DNA of 64,000 nt from an uncultured Draconibacterium sp. (GCF_963675065.1 NZ_OY775906.1:2396001-2460000); one strand, 5' to 3'. Numbered from the stretch's first letter, positions 19,243 to 28,770 are shown. Notes: generated by a model from the letters alone, not told the origin. Program-made: numbers and translations.

Positions 19243-20397
19243 TTATAGTGTATCGGCTACACTAAAACGGTAAATACTTGCTGTAGTATAGGTTTCTCCC
19301 GGATTTAAAATAATCGACGGGAAAGCAGGCTGATTTGGTGAATCCGGAAAATGTTGTGTTTCCAAAGCGAACGACTCACGAAAATCAAAGGTCTTTCCAT
19401 ATTTACCGGTATCTGCTCCATCCATAAAGTTTCCACCGTAAAATTGAATACCAGGCTCTTCAGTATATATCTCCATCTTTCTTCCGCTTGCCGGCTCAAC
19501 TACAGTTGCTGCCAACGACATTTCTCCAGCTACGGTTTTATTCAGTGCAAAATTATGGTCGTAGCCCAAACCGTTCTGCAATTGTTCGTTTTCGCTTTGC
19601 AATGCCAAATCAGCACCGATTGCCTTTGCATTTCTGAAATCGAATGGTGTTCCTTCAACAGGTACATTTTCGCCAAATGGAATTAATGTAGAGTCAACAG
19701 CGGTAAACTTATCGGCATTAATGGTCAACAGGTGAGCATTGATGGTTCCGTTGGCTTCACCCTTTAGGTTAAAAAAGGCATGATTGGTTAAATTCACCGG
19801 CGTACTCTTATCGGTTGTGGCTTCGTATCCAATCTTTACTTCATTCTGTGATGTAAGTGTGTAGATTACTTCCACATTCAAATTCCCGGGATAGCCCATT
19901 TCGCCGTCTTTCGACAAATAGCTAAGAACAATGGAAGTGTCGTTCACCGCTTTAACATCCCAAACCACATTATGAAATCCTTCGGGTCCACCATGCAAAT
20001 GATTGGGGTCGTTGTTAATTGGCAAGGTATACTCCACATCATTCAAAGTGAATTTACCTTTTGCAATACGGTTTCCAACACGACCGATTAATGCGCCATG
20101 AAAAACTTCTTTGGCGTTAAGATAAGCATCGATTGACGGGAATCCCAGAACTACATCCGCCATTTCACCATCTTTGCCGGGTACCAGCAAACTAACTATA
20201 CGTCCACCATAATTGGTTACAGCCATGGTGAGCTCTCCGTTTTTCAACTCATACAATCCGGTTTCTTTACCGCCGATTGTAGCTTTAAAATTTTCTTTCT
20301 TCAGACTTCCGCAAATCAGTTGCTCTGCCGGTTTTTGATTACAGGCAACAGCAAGTGCCGCCAAAATAAGTACAACAAATAAGTTTTTTAATTTCAT
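19243..20397 (-). CDS. Aldose 1-epimerase (mutarotase) lipoprotein
   Basis: Interconverts alpha and beta anomers of free sugars released by the glycosidases. Lipoprotein signal with Cys19 (LAVAC), so it acts in the periplasm or at a membrane, not in the cytosol. GalM fold markers: TNYGGRIVSLLVPGKDG, GRVGNRIAKGKF, NHLHGGPEGFHNVVW, VNLTNHAFFNL with catalytic H206, and ALETQHFPDSPNQPAFPS with candidate base E346. Length 384 aa is typical of GalM. It is 13 bp after the upstream GH43. Exported mutarotases are common in arabinan and xylan PULs. Confidence 0.92.
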   Translation of the reverse strand: MKLKNLFVVLILAALAVACNQKPAEQLICGSLKKENFKATIGGKETGLYELKNGELTMAVTNYGGRIVSLLVPGKDGEMADVVLGFPSIDAYLNAKEVFHGALIGRVGNRIAKGKFTLNDVEYTLPINNDPNHLHGGPEGFHNVVWDVKAVNDTSIVLSYLSKDGEMGYPGNLNVEVIYTLTSQNEVKIGYEATTDKSTPVNLTNHAFFNLKGEANGTINAHLLTINADKFTAVDSTLIPFGENVPVEGTPFDFRNAKAIGADLALQSENEQLQNGLGYDHNFALNKTVAGEMSLAATVVEPASGRKMEIYTEEPGIQFYGGNFMDGADTGKYGKTFDFRESFALETQHFPDSPNQPAFPSIILNPGETYTTASIYRFSVADTL

Positions 20398-20410
20398 ACT
20401 ATTAGTTTAT

Positions 20411-21481
20411 TTAATTTTGTTCTATTTCTATTTCTCCCGAAGGACGCTTCAGTTGTTTCCCGGCTTTCACAGCTTCGCCAAAATCAGGAGTTCCATCGGC
20501 ACTCCATGTAAAAGGCTGCATTCGCACATCGCGATCCCAACCGGGTTCTGTTGTTTTTTTCGAGTGGTAAATAATCCAGTCTTCAGTGCCATCCGGCGAC
20601 TTAACAAACGAAACATGCCCCACTCCGTGAACAGAATCATTTCCTTCGAAAACCGGGCCTGTTTTAATCCAGCTTTCAGGATCAAGCGGATCGGCATCAG
20701 AATTTTTAAGCTGTAACATTCCCTGGCGGTATTCTTTCAGCCACGATTCGCGACAGGAATAAATGATAAATACCTGTCCATCGTGCTTTAAAACCTGGGG
20801 GCCTTCGTTTAAATTTAACGGACCACCGGTTTCCCAGCTTTCTTCGGGCGATGACAGCAAAACACGCTTCCCTTTCAAGGTGTATGGATTTTCCATTTCC
20901 TGAATGAAAAGGTGTTGCGGTGTGGCATCGGTATCCACTTGTTTCAGCCATCCCGACCAAATTGCGTACAGTTTTTCGTTATGTTCCAGCACCGTCATAT
21001 CAATGGCCCAAACATTTTTTGAGCTATCTTCAGGATCGTCGCCAGTATTCAACATTCCCATATCTTCGTACTCACTATAAACATTATCGTTTACCGAGCG
21101 CAAAACCCCTGTTCGCTGATGAATAAAAGGTGGCCCCGATACACCGGCAGCATAATAAACATACCAGTGCCCGTCGATAAAATGAATTTCCGGCGCCCAT
21201 ACACAGTTACTATTCCAACCTGTTGATGGTGCTTTCCAAATGGTTTTTGCCTTGGTTCGTTTGGTCATTAATTTTGAACTGTAAACATCAATTCCGTTAT
21301 TTCTTGAAAAACAATAAATGTAATCGTCTCCCTGTTTTACCATCCACGGATCGGCACCATTCCAAACCGGATTGATAAAAGTTGTTTCCACCGAATCAGT
21401 TTCAGTTGGCAAACTTTCGCTTTTGGCGCAGGCAATAAGCGCCACCAGCAAAATCAATGTTATAAAAATCTTTAACTGCAT
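20411..21481 (-). CDS. GH43 exo-arabinofuranosidase-like lipoprotein
   Basis: Lipoprotein (ALIAC, Cys18). GH43 triad: D44 in GADPWMV, D161 in WAIDMTVL and E226 in LNEGPQVL. The FINPVWNGADPW opening and LNEGPQVLKHDGQVFIIYS block resemble the branch of GH43 that holds exo-alpha-1,5-L-arabinofuranosidases (family inference from memory). GVGHVSFV and IIYHSKK complete the propeller. It follows the oxidoreductase gene across an 83-bp gap that contains a strong stem-loop, and is 13 bp ahead of the epimerase. Confidence 0.87.
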   Translation of the reverse strand: MQLKIFITLILLVALIACAKSESLPTETDSVETTFINPVWNGADPWMVKQGDDYIYCFSRNNGIDVYSSKLMTKRTKAKTIWKAPSTGWNSNCVWAPEIHFIDGHWYVYYAAGVSGPPFIHQRTGVLRSVNDNVYSEYEDMGMLNTGDDPEDSSKNVWAIDMTVLEHNEKLYAIWSGWLKQVDTDATPQHLFIQEMENPYTLKGKRVLLSSPEESWETGGPLNLNEGPQVLKHDGQVFIIYSCRESWLKEYRQGMLQLKNSDADPLDPESWIKTGPVFEGNDSVHGVGHVSFVKSPDGTEDWIIYHSKKTTEPGWDRDVRMQPFTWSADGTPDFGEAVKAGKQLKRPSGEIEIEQN

Positions 21482-21494
21482 TTTTTATTATTTC

Positions 21495-21526
21495 AACGGG
21501 GAGGCGTACAAGTATGCCTCCCCGTT
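21495..21526 (-). other. Strong intercistronic stem-loop
   Basis: 14-bp stem (21495-21508 with 21513-21526, one G.U) and a 4-nt loop between the oxidoreductase stop and the next GH43 start. The T-run lies on the plus-strand side only; on the minus strand the stem is followed by GAAATAAT, so full termination there is doubtful. It more probably protects or processes the mRNA, or gives partial attenuation. Confidence 0.65.
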
Positions 21527-21564
21527 TTTATGTTACTTCTTTCTATTCTGATAAATGTAATCGA

Positions 21565-22977
21565 CTACAAACGATAAAATTCTTCCCAACCTTTACGTGG
21601 AGGTGGTCCCTGTAGTAAATCATTTGCCAGCGAACTATTTGAGATCTGCTTGCTCTCGCGATCAAATTTCAGGGTGGTATTTAAGCGTTGCGCCAGTGTT
21701 CCTAAAACAAATACCTGACTCAACGGACCTGAAACTTCAAATGGCGAACGTGTTTTCTCTTCGCCTTTGCAAGCCAGCACAAAGTTTTCGAAATGACTCG
21801 ATGGACTTTTCGGAACTTCAGGTAGGTTTTGCATCACTTTTTCTGCCTTTTTCGAGGGTAGCATCGATAAAGTACTTCCGTGAGAACCACCTTTAAAAAT
21901 CAAGTCTTTGCTATAAATAATTTTGCCAGGATTCAGGTTTCGCTTTTCGATCTGACCTGTACTTGCTGCAGGAATACCGGCTGCCAGTTCGGATTTACCG
22001 TAATTCTCGGGCAGTTCGGGTTGGTTGTTCACCCCGTCGTACCAGCTTATGGTAAGCGGTGGCATACCTTTTCTTTTCGGAAATTTAAAATCGAGCGTTG
22101 TTGCCATCGGGTAAAACAGGGGATTGTGCCCTTCAATTTTTACCGGATCAACCTCGTAAGGCAAGCCCAAATCCAAAAATTCGTGAACAGTATCGATGAT
22201 ATGCGCACCCCAGTCGCCCAATGCTCCCATTCCGAAGTCGTACCAGCAGCGCCATTGTCCGTTTACAAAATCGTGGTTGTAATCGTGGTGTTGTGCTGTA
22301 CCCAGCCAGGTATCCCAATCCAGGGTTTCAGGAATTGGTTCGGCTTTTGGGAATTTAGTCATACCTGTATCCCAACCATGCCAGCGACGGGCACTGTTCA
22401 TGTGCGCCACTACTTTTGTTACGTCTTTAATAATGCCGTTCTCCACCCATGTTTTAAATTGAAAGTAATTGGCTTCCGAATGGCCCTGGTTTCCCATTTG
22501 CGTAACTACTCCATACTTTTTGGCCGCTTTCATCAACAACTCCGATTCCTGGAACGTGCGCGTAAGTGGTTTTTCTGTATATACACCTTTCCCCATCGAC
22601 ATGGCCAGAATGGTGATCGGGAAATGCGAAAAATCGGGTGTTCCAACCACAACAGCATCAAACGACTTCGCTGCCTTATCGAACATTACACGGAAATCCT
22701 GAAATTGCGTTGCTTTTGGATTTGCTTCGATGGAAGCCAGGGTGTGTGCGGCCCCCATGTCGGTATCACACATGGCAACGTTATTTACCATTCCGGTGTT
22801 CATAAACTGTTTCAGGATCTGACCGCCCCGGTTTCCAATTCCACAAAAAGCCAGGTTTACTTTATCGTTGGGCATTACACGACCCGGTTTGCCAAATACT
22901 ACATGGCTTGGAACAATAGCTACTGCCCCAATTCCAAGCATCGTGCTGCGTATAAATTTTCTTCTGTTTGTTTGCAT
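21565..22977 (-). CDS. Tat-exported Gfo/Idh/MocA family oxidoreductase
   Basis: NAD(P)-dependent sugar oxidoreductase family. Twin-arginine signal RRKFIRS at residues 5-11 followed by a hydrophobic stretch, so the folded, cofactor-loaded protein would be exported. Rossmann fold opening LAFCGIGNRGGQIL, then VVVGTPDFSHFPITILAMSMGKGVYTEKPLTRT with the EKP motif of the family, and the C-terminal domain with DWGAHIIDTVHEFLDLGLP. Length 470 aa. GH109-type glycosidases share this fold, so redox-neutral glycoside cleavage is an alternative. It directly follows the DUF1080 gene (48 bp), suggesting C3 oxidation of a glycoside with a keto-glycoside hydrolase partner (inference). Confidence 0.88.
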   Translation of the reverse strand: MQTNRRKFIRSTMLGIGAVAIVPSHVVFGKPGRVMPNDKVNLAFCGIGNRGGQILKQFMNTGMVNNVAMCDTDMGAAHTLASIEANPKATQFQDFRVMFDKAAKSFDAVVVGTPDFSHFPITILAMSMGKGVYTEKPLTRTFQESELLMKAAKKYGVVTQMGNQGHSEANYFQFKTWVENGIIKDVTKVVAHMNSARRWHGWDTGMTKFPKAEPIPETLDWDTWLGTAQHHDYNHDFVNGQWRCWYDFGMGALGDWGAHIIDTVHEFLDLGLPYEVDPVKIEGHNPLFYPMATTLDFKFPKRKGMPPLTISWYDGVNNQPELPENYGKSELAAGIPAASTGQIEKRNLNPGKIIYSKDLIFKGGSHGSTLSMLPSKKAEKVMQNLPEVPKSPSSHFENFVLACKGEEKTRSPFEVSGPLSQVFVLGTLAQRLNTTLKFDRESKQISNSSLANDLLQGPPPRKGWEEFYRL

Positions 22978-23025
22978 TTTTAGTTGATTTACGATTAAAA
23001 TATTGCGTTAAAGTTTAGGTTGGTT

Positions 23026-24426
23026 TTAATCCAGTTCATTTATTTTTATGTTTCTGAACTGAACCTTGTCGCCATGGTCTTGTAAAAGAATATGGCCCTC
23101 TTCAAAATTTCCGAAGTTTTCCCATTGTTGGTATTTGCTGTAGTTTACCAGCGCCTGCCACTGTTGCGTATTGCGTTCGTATTCTACTACTTTTATTCCA
23201 TTCAGGTAATGCGTAACATGATTGCCTTGTACTTCAACCCGGGCACGGTTCCAACTACCTATTCCGTTAAATCTTTTTTGCTGATGATTTGGATCATAAA
23301 AAGTTCCGTTGGCCGGAATCAGATCGTAAAGCGATGCCAGCGTACGGTTACCCAGCACTCCTTTTTTTGCATCTGGATGTTTTTTATCGTCAAGTATCTG
23401 GAACTCACATCCGATCGCCGAGCCTCCTCCTTTGTTCAGGTTGCCTTGTACAAAATATTTTATACCGCTATTAGCACCTTCGGTGAGGTTAAAATCAACT
23501 TCCAGAATAAAGTTCTTATACATTTTATCGGTAACAATATCGCCACCATTTCCTGACTCTGCCCCATCGGCTTTTTCAACCACCAAAGTGCCGTCTTCGA
23601 TATGCCAGCCCCGCTGTGGGAAGTTTTCCAGTTTTACTCCGCGCCAGCCTTTGGTTGTTTTGCCATCCCAAAGCAATTTCCAGCCGTTGCTCTTTTCTTT
23701 TGCGGTAAGTGTATTGGTTAAATAACTCACTTCCTGAACATCTTCCGGCATTGGCATTCGGGCACTTTCCAAATTCTCGGTTTTAATGCGGATGTTTTTC
23801 CAGCGAATAGTTTTGCCTTCCTTTTCGGTGTCGTTACCAATCGAGTGCACCTGAAGTGCGATAAAACCTTCAGCAGTTAAATCATCAACCAAATTGGCTA
23901 CCGGCTGTCCGTTTATCCATGTGCGGATGGTGTTACCAATGGCTTCCACACGGTATTTGTTCCACTCGCCGTTTTTAAATGCCTTTTTTGCCGGTTGATT
24001 ATATTCCAGCGGGTAAAGCCATCCACGACGTGCTTCGTCGTAAATTCCTCCCGACCAGCGTCTTTCTGAATCGTCGCACTCTACCTGGTAGCCGTGAACG
24101 CGGCCATCCTTATAATCTTTAAAACTGTTGCTTCGTATTTGCACTCCGGAATTCAGTCCGGCTTCCATTTTCATTTCGTATTCCAAAATAAAATCGCCGT
24201 AGTTTTTTTCCGTAGCCAGAAAGGTATTGGGAGTTCCGGTTTTACTGGTGCCGATTATCTCGCCATTTTCAACTTTATACCCGGCAGTTCCGTTTAATAC
24301 TTTCAAGCCTTTTAAATTCTTGCCGTTAAAAAGAGGAGTCCAGTCTTTTTTTTCCTGGGCATTTAAACTACCAATTAAAAGGGCGGCAATTACCAGAAGT
24401 ATTGCCTTTTTCATTAAATGTTTCAT
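23026..24426 (-). CDS. Tandem DUF1080 (3-keto-disaccharide hydrolase-like) protein
   Basis: Signal peptide about 1-23 (SLNAQ), then two concanavalin-like DUF1080 domains at about 28-215 and 245-464. Each begins with W..LFNGK/LLWDGKT, K...GW and continues with GDFILEYEMKMEAGLNSGVQIR or KNFILEVDFNLTEGANSGIKYFV and a closing FRNIKI/WKNIRI strand. The family is now linked to hydrolysis of 3-keto-glycosides. Duplication gives 466 aa, about twice the single-domain length. It is 34 bp after the GH115 gene and 48 bp before the Gfo/Idh/MocA gene, the usual genomic partner. Confidence 0.88.
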   Translation of the reverse strand: MKHLMKKAILLVIAALLIGSLNAQEKKDWTPLFNGKNLKGLKVLNGTAGYKVENGEIIGTSKTGTPNTFLATEKNYGDFILEYEMKMEAGLNSGVQIRSNSFKDYKDGRVHGYQVECDDSERRWSGGIYDEARRGWLYPLEYNQPAKKAFKNGEWNKYRVEAIGNTIRTWINGQPVANLVDDLTAEGFIALQVHSIGNDTEKEGKTIRWKNIRIKTENLESARMPMPEDVQEVSYLTNTLTAKEKSNGWKLLWDGKTTKGWRGVKLENFPQRGWHIEDGTLVVEKADGAESGNGGDIVTDKMYKNFILEVDFNLTEGANSGIKYFVQGNLNKGGGSAIGCEFQILDDKKHPDAKKGVLGNRTLASLYDLIPANGTFYDPNHQQKRFNGIGSWNRARVEVQGNHVTHYLNGIKVVEYERNTQQWQALVNYSKYQQWENFGNFEEGHILLQDHGDKVQFRNIKINELD

Positions 24427-24460
24427 ATTTTATTGTAGTTAATACGTTATTTAGTTACGT

Positions 24461-26584
24461 CTATTTGCTATCCAGTCTCTCCATGTACTTTTGCATCCGG
24501 TTTTCCAGCTTTTTCATTCCAAAAACCCGTTCGGGTGCATACCATCCGGTAAATTTACCATTTTCTGCATTTTTTAGTTGCTGGTGTGCCATTTGCAAGT
24601 CACGAATACTTTCCTGCAAAAATTGCCGGCGTTTTTGCATATCGGATGTTTCTTTATAAGCCTCGTTTAGATGAAACAACATTCTGTTTAAATATAACAT
24701 CAAATAGGCTTGCCCCCGAAGGTTATCGCTGAAAAACTGTTTCCCCGACTCAAGTTCCGGATAAATTTCGTCCGCTTTTTGCGTTACCTTTTCCAGCTTT
24801 TCAATACTTGCTGAAGTCCCTTTCAACATGGCTTCAACCTGGTTTTCAACGCCATTATCAGCAGGTTCTACACGAAAATAACCAACACTTCCTTTATCAG
24901 GGTTATCCAGTTTATGTCCGTGCAAAACATTCGGGCGATACTTCCCTGCTTCCATATCTTTCAAAATCATTTCAGCCGCCCGGGCGTAACGAAGGTCATG
25001 AAACAAATACTGTCTTTTAAAGCCCGGTAAATCAACCTTTTTTTGTTGCCAGTAAGAATTGAAAAAATCCTTATAAAGTGCCGCTATTTCTTCACCAAAC
25101 TGATTTCCAAAATAGTTGCAGCTAAACTTTTTTAAGAAAGCATCCGAATTGTAATCGCCAAAGTTCCACATCATTTCAGCATTGGCCGAAAGTGTTAAAA
25201 CATGCTCTCTGATATTGCCGGCGTTAACCACCGAAAAAATCAGGTTCCCGCCACAAATACTATCTACCATTCGGTAATTTTGTTCCATTTTATACGGTCC
25301 CTCCGCCTGAGCTAAATGCGAGCCGCTTGAATTAAACTGTAGATTCATGTAATAACCAACAAGTTCGTTATTAAAAGAATAGGTCAGTAAGTCCTTATTC
25401 GGAAAATGATCACGGCGTGCAGCAACAAAGTTATGTATGAGTGAATCTTCATCAGGAATATGAAAATCGCCATTGGCCACCAATCTCGACATTTCGTTGT
25501 AAAGCGTAAGACGCATTAAAGGATTTTTCTTTTTAGTTTTCTCCTTCAACAGGTCGATTTGAATTTGCACCATCTCCTCAATAACTTTGGCTCGCGAAGG
25601 ATCATCTTTTGGCGAGTTAGGGAAAAATTCCCAGAAAGGAATATCTCTGTTTCCACGGAAACCGACCAACCAAATTGGATCCAGGTTATTTTTTTGCGCA
25701 AGGTCGATATGAAAGCCCCAGAATTCACTCAAACTTTTCTTATCGTAAATACTGATTTGCGGCGCAGGCTGTTGCCTCACCTTTTCCCAGTACCTGTTCC
25801 AGTTGTTGTAGCCCGATCCGAACACCAGCATGTGATGCCCGGTCACCATCAAACCGCGTTTACTGGCTGTTGAAGCCTCTTTCCCTGCCGGATAAGGTGG
25901 TTCAAAACTTTTATAATCGGCGATACCTCCTTCAAGTGTATTGAGTTTTAATCGCAACATAGTTTCAAAAAAAGCCTCATAATTTTCTTCCGAACGGAAT
26001 TGCCATGGAATTATCAAATCCCGGTCGTTAGGGAACCATGCACGGTATTTAATAGCAGGAGATGAGAAAATTTTATGAAAATCAGCGTCAACTTCAATGC
26101 TTTCCTTCATTTCCGGAGTTTCTGAGGCCCAAAACCAAAGCGGATTTATTCCTAAAAACTCTTCGGAAAAAGAGTAGATTGCATAAATGGTTCCCCGCAT
26201 ATCAGCTCCGTTTAACACCACCCGGCCGTTATCGGCATAGATTTGATGTGCTTCCCAACCTTCTACAGAAGGCTTTTCCCCATGAAAGTAATCACCACTT
26301 GCGATAATAATTACTTCGCCCGTATCGGGTAGTTGGCTAACTATTTCAGGTTGTTCTCCCAAAACAGCTGTTAAATCACGCTGTAGATCATTTGCCGCCT
26401 GTTGCACCGGGCCAAGCTCATCCGGGTGAAGGTAAATTTTTACGTCTTTATTGATTTCAAAACTATTGGGCTGTGCAGTACACGACAGCAACGTACTCAG
26501 TATTAAAAGAAAGTAACCATACAACTTTAGCTGGCTATTAGTAAGAGAATTATTTATTAAACCCATCATCTTATTTTGTTTCAA
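24461..26584 (-). CDS. Divergent GH115-like alpha-glucuronidase lipoprotein
   Basis: GH115 enzymes remove (4-O-methyl-)glucuronic acid from internal or terminal xylan residues. Seen here: lipobox LLSC (Cys35), N-terminal domain with VVLNGADMRGTIYAIYSFSEEFLGINPLWFWA, which parallels the family's RGTIYGIYD..E..GVSPWYWWA block, then a barrel with LRLKLNTLEGG, GLMVTGHHML, WLVGFRGNRDIPFWE and NAEMMWNFGDYNSDAFLKKF. At 707 aa it is shorter than typical GH115 (about 800-1000 aa) and appears to lack the C-terminal beta-sandwich. Only 7 bp separates it from the GH67 stop. Activity is likely but its substrate may differ from xylan. Confidence 0.75.
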   Translation of the reverse strand: MKQNKMMGLINNSLTNSQLKLYGYFLLILSTLLSCTAQPNSFEINKDVKIYLHPDELGPVQQAANDLQRDLTAVLGEQPEIVSQLPDTGEVIIIASGDYFHGEKPSVEGWEAHQIYADNGRVVLNGADMRGTIYAIYSFSEEFLGINPLWFWASETPEMKESIEVDADFHKIFSSPAIKYRAWFPNDRDLIIPWQFRSEENYEAFFETMLRLKLNTLEGGIADYKSFEPPYPAGKEASTASKRGLMVTGHHMLVFGSGYNNWNRYWEKVRQQPAPQISIYDKKSLSEFWGFHIDLAQKNNLDPIWLVGFRGNRDIPFWEFFPNSPKDDPSRAKVIEEMVQIQIDLLKEKTKKKNPLMRLTLYNEMSRLVANGDFHIPDEDSLIHNFVAARRDHFPNKDLLTYSFNNELVGYYMNLQFNSSGSHLAQAEGPYKMEQNYRMVDSICGGNLIFSVVNAGNIREHVLTLSANAEMMWNFGDYNSDAFLKKFSCNYFGNQFGEEIAALYKDFFNSYWQQKKVDLPGFKRQYLFHDLRYARAAEMILKDMEAGKYRPNVLHGHKLDNPDKGSVGYFRVEPADNGVENQVEAMLKGTSASIEKLEKVTQKADEIYPELESGKQFFSDNLRGQAYLMLYLNRMLFHLNEAYKETSDMQKRRQFLQESIRDLQMAHQQLKNAENGKFTGWYAPERVFGMKKLENRMQKYMERLDSK

Positions 26585-26591
26585 AAATTAT

Positions 26592-28751
26592 TTATTCGGA
26601 GATATAAATTCGGTGTTCGAGCTGTTTGTAATAATCGAGGTCAAATTCCGGTTTTTCCAATCCCGCGGGAATTGGTTTTTGAGAAAAGGTTTGGAAATAC
26701 AGCACACACGAATTACGCCATATTACCGCATCTTTTTCCTGAATCTCGAGTAATGCTTTAACATGCGAAAAACGCTGCTCGTCAATTCGTCCTTCCAGCG
26801 AATTCCAATCTTGCTGCATTTGTCTTACGGCTTTAACTCCGTCGTAATATTTATGCACCAACTCTTCCCATAATGTACGCCCCGATTTCATCTGATGATT
26901 CCATGAAACATGATGAAACCAAAGCAGGTATTTCTCGGGAACGCGATCAATATCATTATAAATTTCATTTAAAGGTGGGAAATATTGTTCTACGGCATTT
27001 GATCCATTTTCCGAGCGATCGAAACCAATTCCATAATCGTCGGCCTGATGAAAACGTTTTGAGCGGTTCGACCAGGGCGCCGGCCCGTAATGCATACCGG
27101 TGCCGATGTGCGTTAATCCCAAAGGCTCACGATAATTTACACCTGCCTCATCCGATAAAAGCATGATCTTTTTTATGGTTTCAACGACCGCCTCGTTATT
27201 TGAGAAAGTTTGACGAATCCACTGTTCAGCCAGTTGTTCTGCATCTGAATTGTAATCCCATGCCAGACGCCCGAAAGCAAACCAGGATGATTGTACAAAC
27301 GGATGGCGGGTCCAGTTTCGGTCGGTACCCGGATTAACCACTGCTGTCATCCCGCTTATTGGATAATCATAAGCTTCGCCGGAAAGCACTTTGGCAACCG
27401 TAGTTCCTTTTCCTTTTGCATAGGTATCGGCATCTAACAATTCTTTAAACATGCGGCCTTTATAAAGCAAGTGATTCGCATTTCCCAGGTATTCCTGTGT
27501 TACCTGGAATTCAATCATGGTATTGGTTTGTGGCAAAGCTCCGAAGAGGGGCGAAAATGGTTCACGTGGCATAAAATCAAGCGGACCGTTTTTTATTTGC
27601 AGCACCACATTATCGGCAAACTTACCATCAAGGGGAACAAATTCATCGTAAGCTTCACGCACCCGGTCTGCTTGTCGTTCGCCGTATACAAAAGCGCGCC
27701 AAACAACAATTCCGCCGAAGGGTTTAATTACATTGGCGAGCATATTGGCACCTTCAGCATGATTTCGTCCGTACGTTTTGGGGCCGGGTTGCCCTTCAGA
27801 ATCAGCTTTAACTAAAAAACCTCCAAAATCGGGAATTCGCGAATAAATTTCGTTTGTCTTTTTTTGCCACCAGTTTACTACTTCGGGAGCTAAGGGATCT
27901 GCCGTTTTTAGCCCGCCCAATGTCACCGGCGAACTATAATTTATGGCCAGATAAACTTTTACACCATAAGGCCGGAAAATATCGGCCAGCATTGCAATTT
28001 TCTCCAAAAACTGACTGGTGATAAAACGGGCATCAGCATTCACATTGTTTATGGCAACACCATTAATTCCAACCGATGCACTAATCCGGGCATAATCCGT
28101 ATATCGCGGATGCGCATATTCGGGCAGTGTGCCCCACTCCCATAAAGAACGGCCTGCATAACCCCGTTCAACAGAACGATCCAGATTGTCCCAGTGATTT
28201 GCCAAACGAAGCTTACATTGAGGCTCGTTAATTAGTTCTAAATCACTAATATTTTGTTGTGTTTGAAGCATTCGAAGAAAATGAAAAGTACCGTACAAAA
28301 CTCCCAAATCGGTATTTGCCGCTATAACAATACATTGGTGCCCTTCAACATTTTTTTCTTCAATTAAGAAACCTTCAGTACCGAGTTGCTCCAGTTTTTC
28401 ATTAAAATTTAATGACGCGAGAAGCGGAGAATTTTCCGGAGTTCCCAAGACCAACGTTCCATTCGAATTTAGTTTCAGGCTATTTTCAACTTTTGTCCCC
28501 AACAAGCCCGTTAATCCACGCAAAAGTTCCTCTTCAACAGCTTGCATTGTTGGCGAGTTGGTATTTAAATGTACTTGTTGAATTTGTTTTTTATAGGCTT
28601 GTAACAATTGCTGGTTGTCAACCAATTCGTAACGCAACCAGGTTCTATAACCATCTTCTCCTGTGTACGAATTCTGTGATTTTGTCTGCGAGCAGCCCAG
28701 CAACAGGCCAGTCAGCAACACAATACGATATAAATACAAATAAATATGCAT
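26592..28751 (-). CDS. GH67 alpha-glucuronidase lipoprotein
   Basis: Inverting alpha-glucuronidase that removes (4-O-methyl-)glucuronic acid from the non-reducing end of xylo-oligosaccharides. Start chosen at 28751: it gives a lipoprotein signal (LLLGC, Cys20) and lies 19 bp after the sulfatase stop, whereas a longer frame to 28832 would overlap that gene. The catalytic residues E319 (ADSEGQPG), D392 (NGPLDFMPREP) and E420 (VTQEYLG) have exactly the 73 and 28 residue spacing of E292, D365 and E393 in Cellvibrio GlcA67A. NVNADARFI and LANHWDNLDRSVERGYAG are family hallmarks. Length 719 aa is normal. Adjacent to a GH115, so two glucuronate-removing activities act together. Confidence 0.95.
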   Translation of the reverse strand: MHIYLYLYRIVLLTGLLLGCSQTKSQNSYTGEDGYRTWLRYELVDNQQLLQAYKKQIQQVHLNTNSPTMQAVEEELLRGLTGLLGTKVENSLKLNSNGTLVLGTPENSPLLASLNFNEKLEQLGTEGFLIEEKNVEGHQCIVIAANTDLGVLYGTFHFLRMLQTQQNISDLELINEPQCKLRLANHWDNLDRSVERGYAGRSLWEWGTLPEYAHPRYTDYARISASVGINGVAINNVNADARFITSQFLEKIAMLADIFRPYGVKVYLAINYSSPVTLGGLKTADPLAPEVVNWWQKKTNEIYSRIPDFGGFLVKADSEGQPGPKTYGRNHAEGANMLANVIKPFGGIVVWRAFVYGERQADRVREAYDEFVPLDGKFADNVVLQIKNGPLDFMPREPFSPLFGALPQTNTMIEFQVTQEYLGNANHLLYKGRMFKELLDADTYAKGKGTTVAKVLSGEAYDYPISGMTAVVNPGTDRNWTRHPFVQSSWFAFGRLAWDYNSDAEQLAEQWIRQTFSNNEAVVETIKKIMLLSDEAGVNYREPLGLTHIGTGMHYGPAPWSNRSKRFHQADDYGIGFDRSENGSNAVEQYFPPLNEIYNDIDRVPEKYLLWFHHVSWNHQMKSGRTLWEELVHKYYDGVKAVRQMQQDWNSLEGRIDEQRFSHVKALLEIQEKDAVIWRNSCVLYFQTFSQKPIPAGLEKPEFDLDYYKQLEHRIYISE

Positions 28752-28770
28752 AGCTAATAGGTACGAATTT

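Noticed and set aside
21880..22983. 367-codon plus-strand open frame opposite the oxidoreductase gene
   Set aside because: Lies antisense to a clear Gfo/Idh/MocA gene, Cys/His/Phe-rich composition without domains or signal; a shadow of codon bias.
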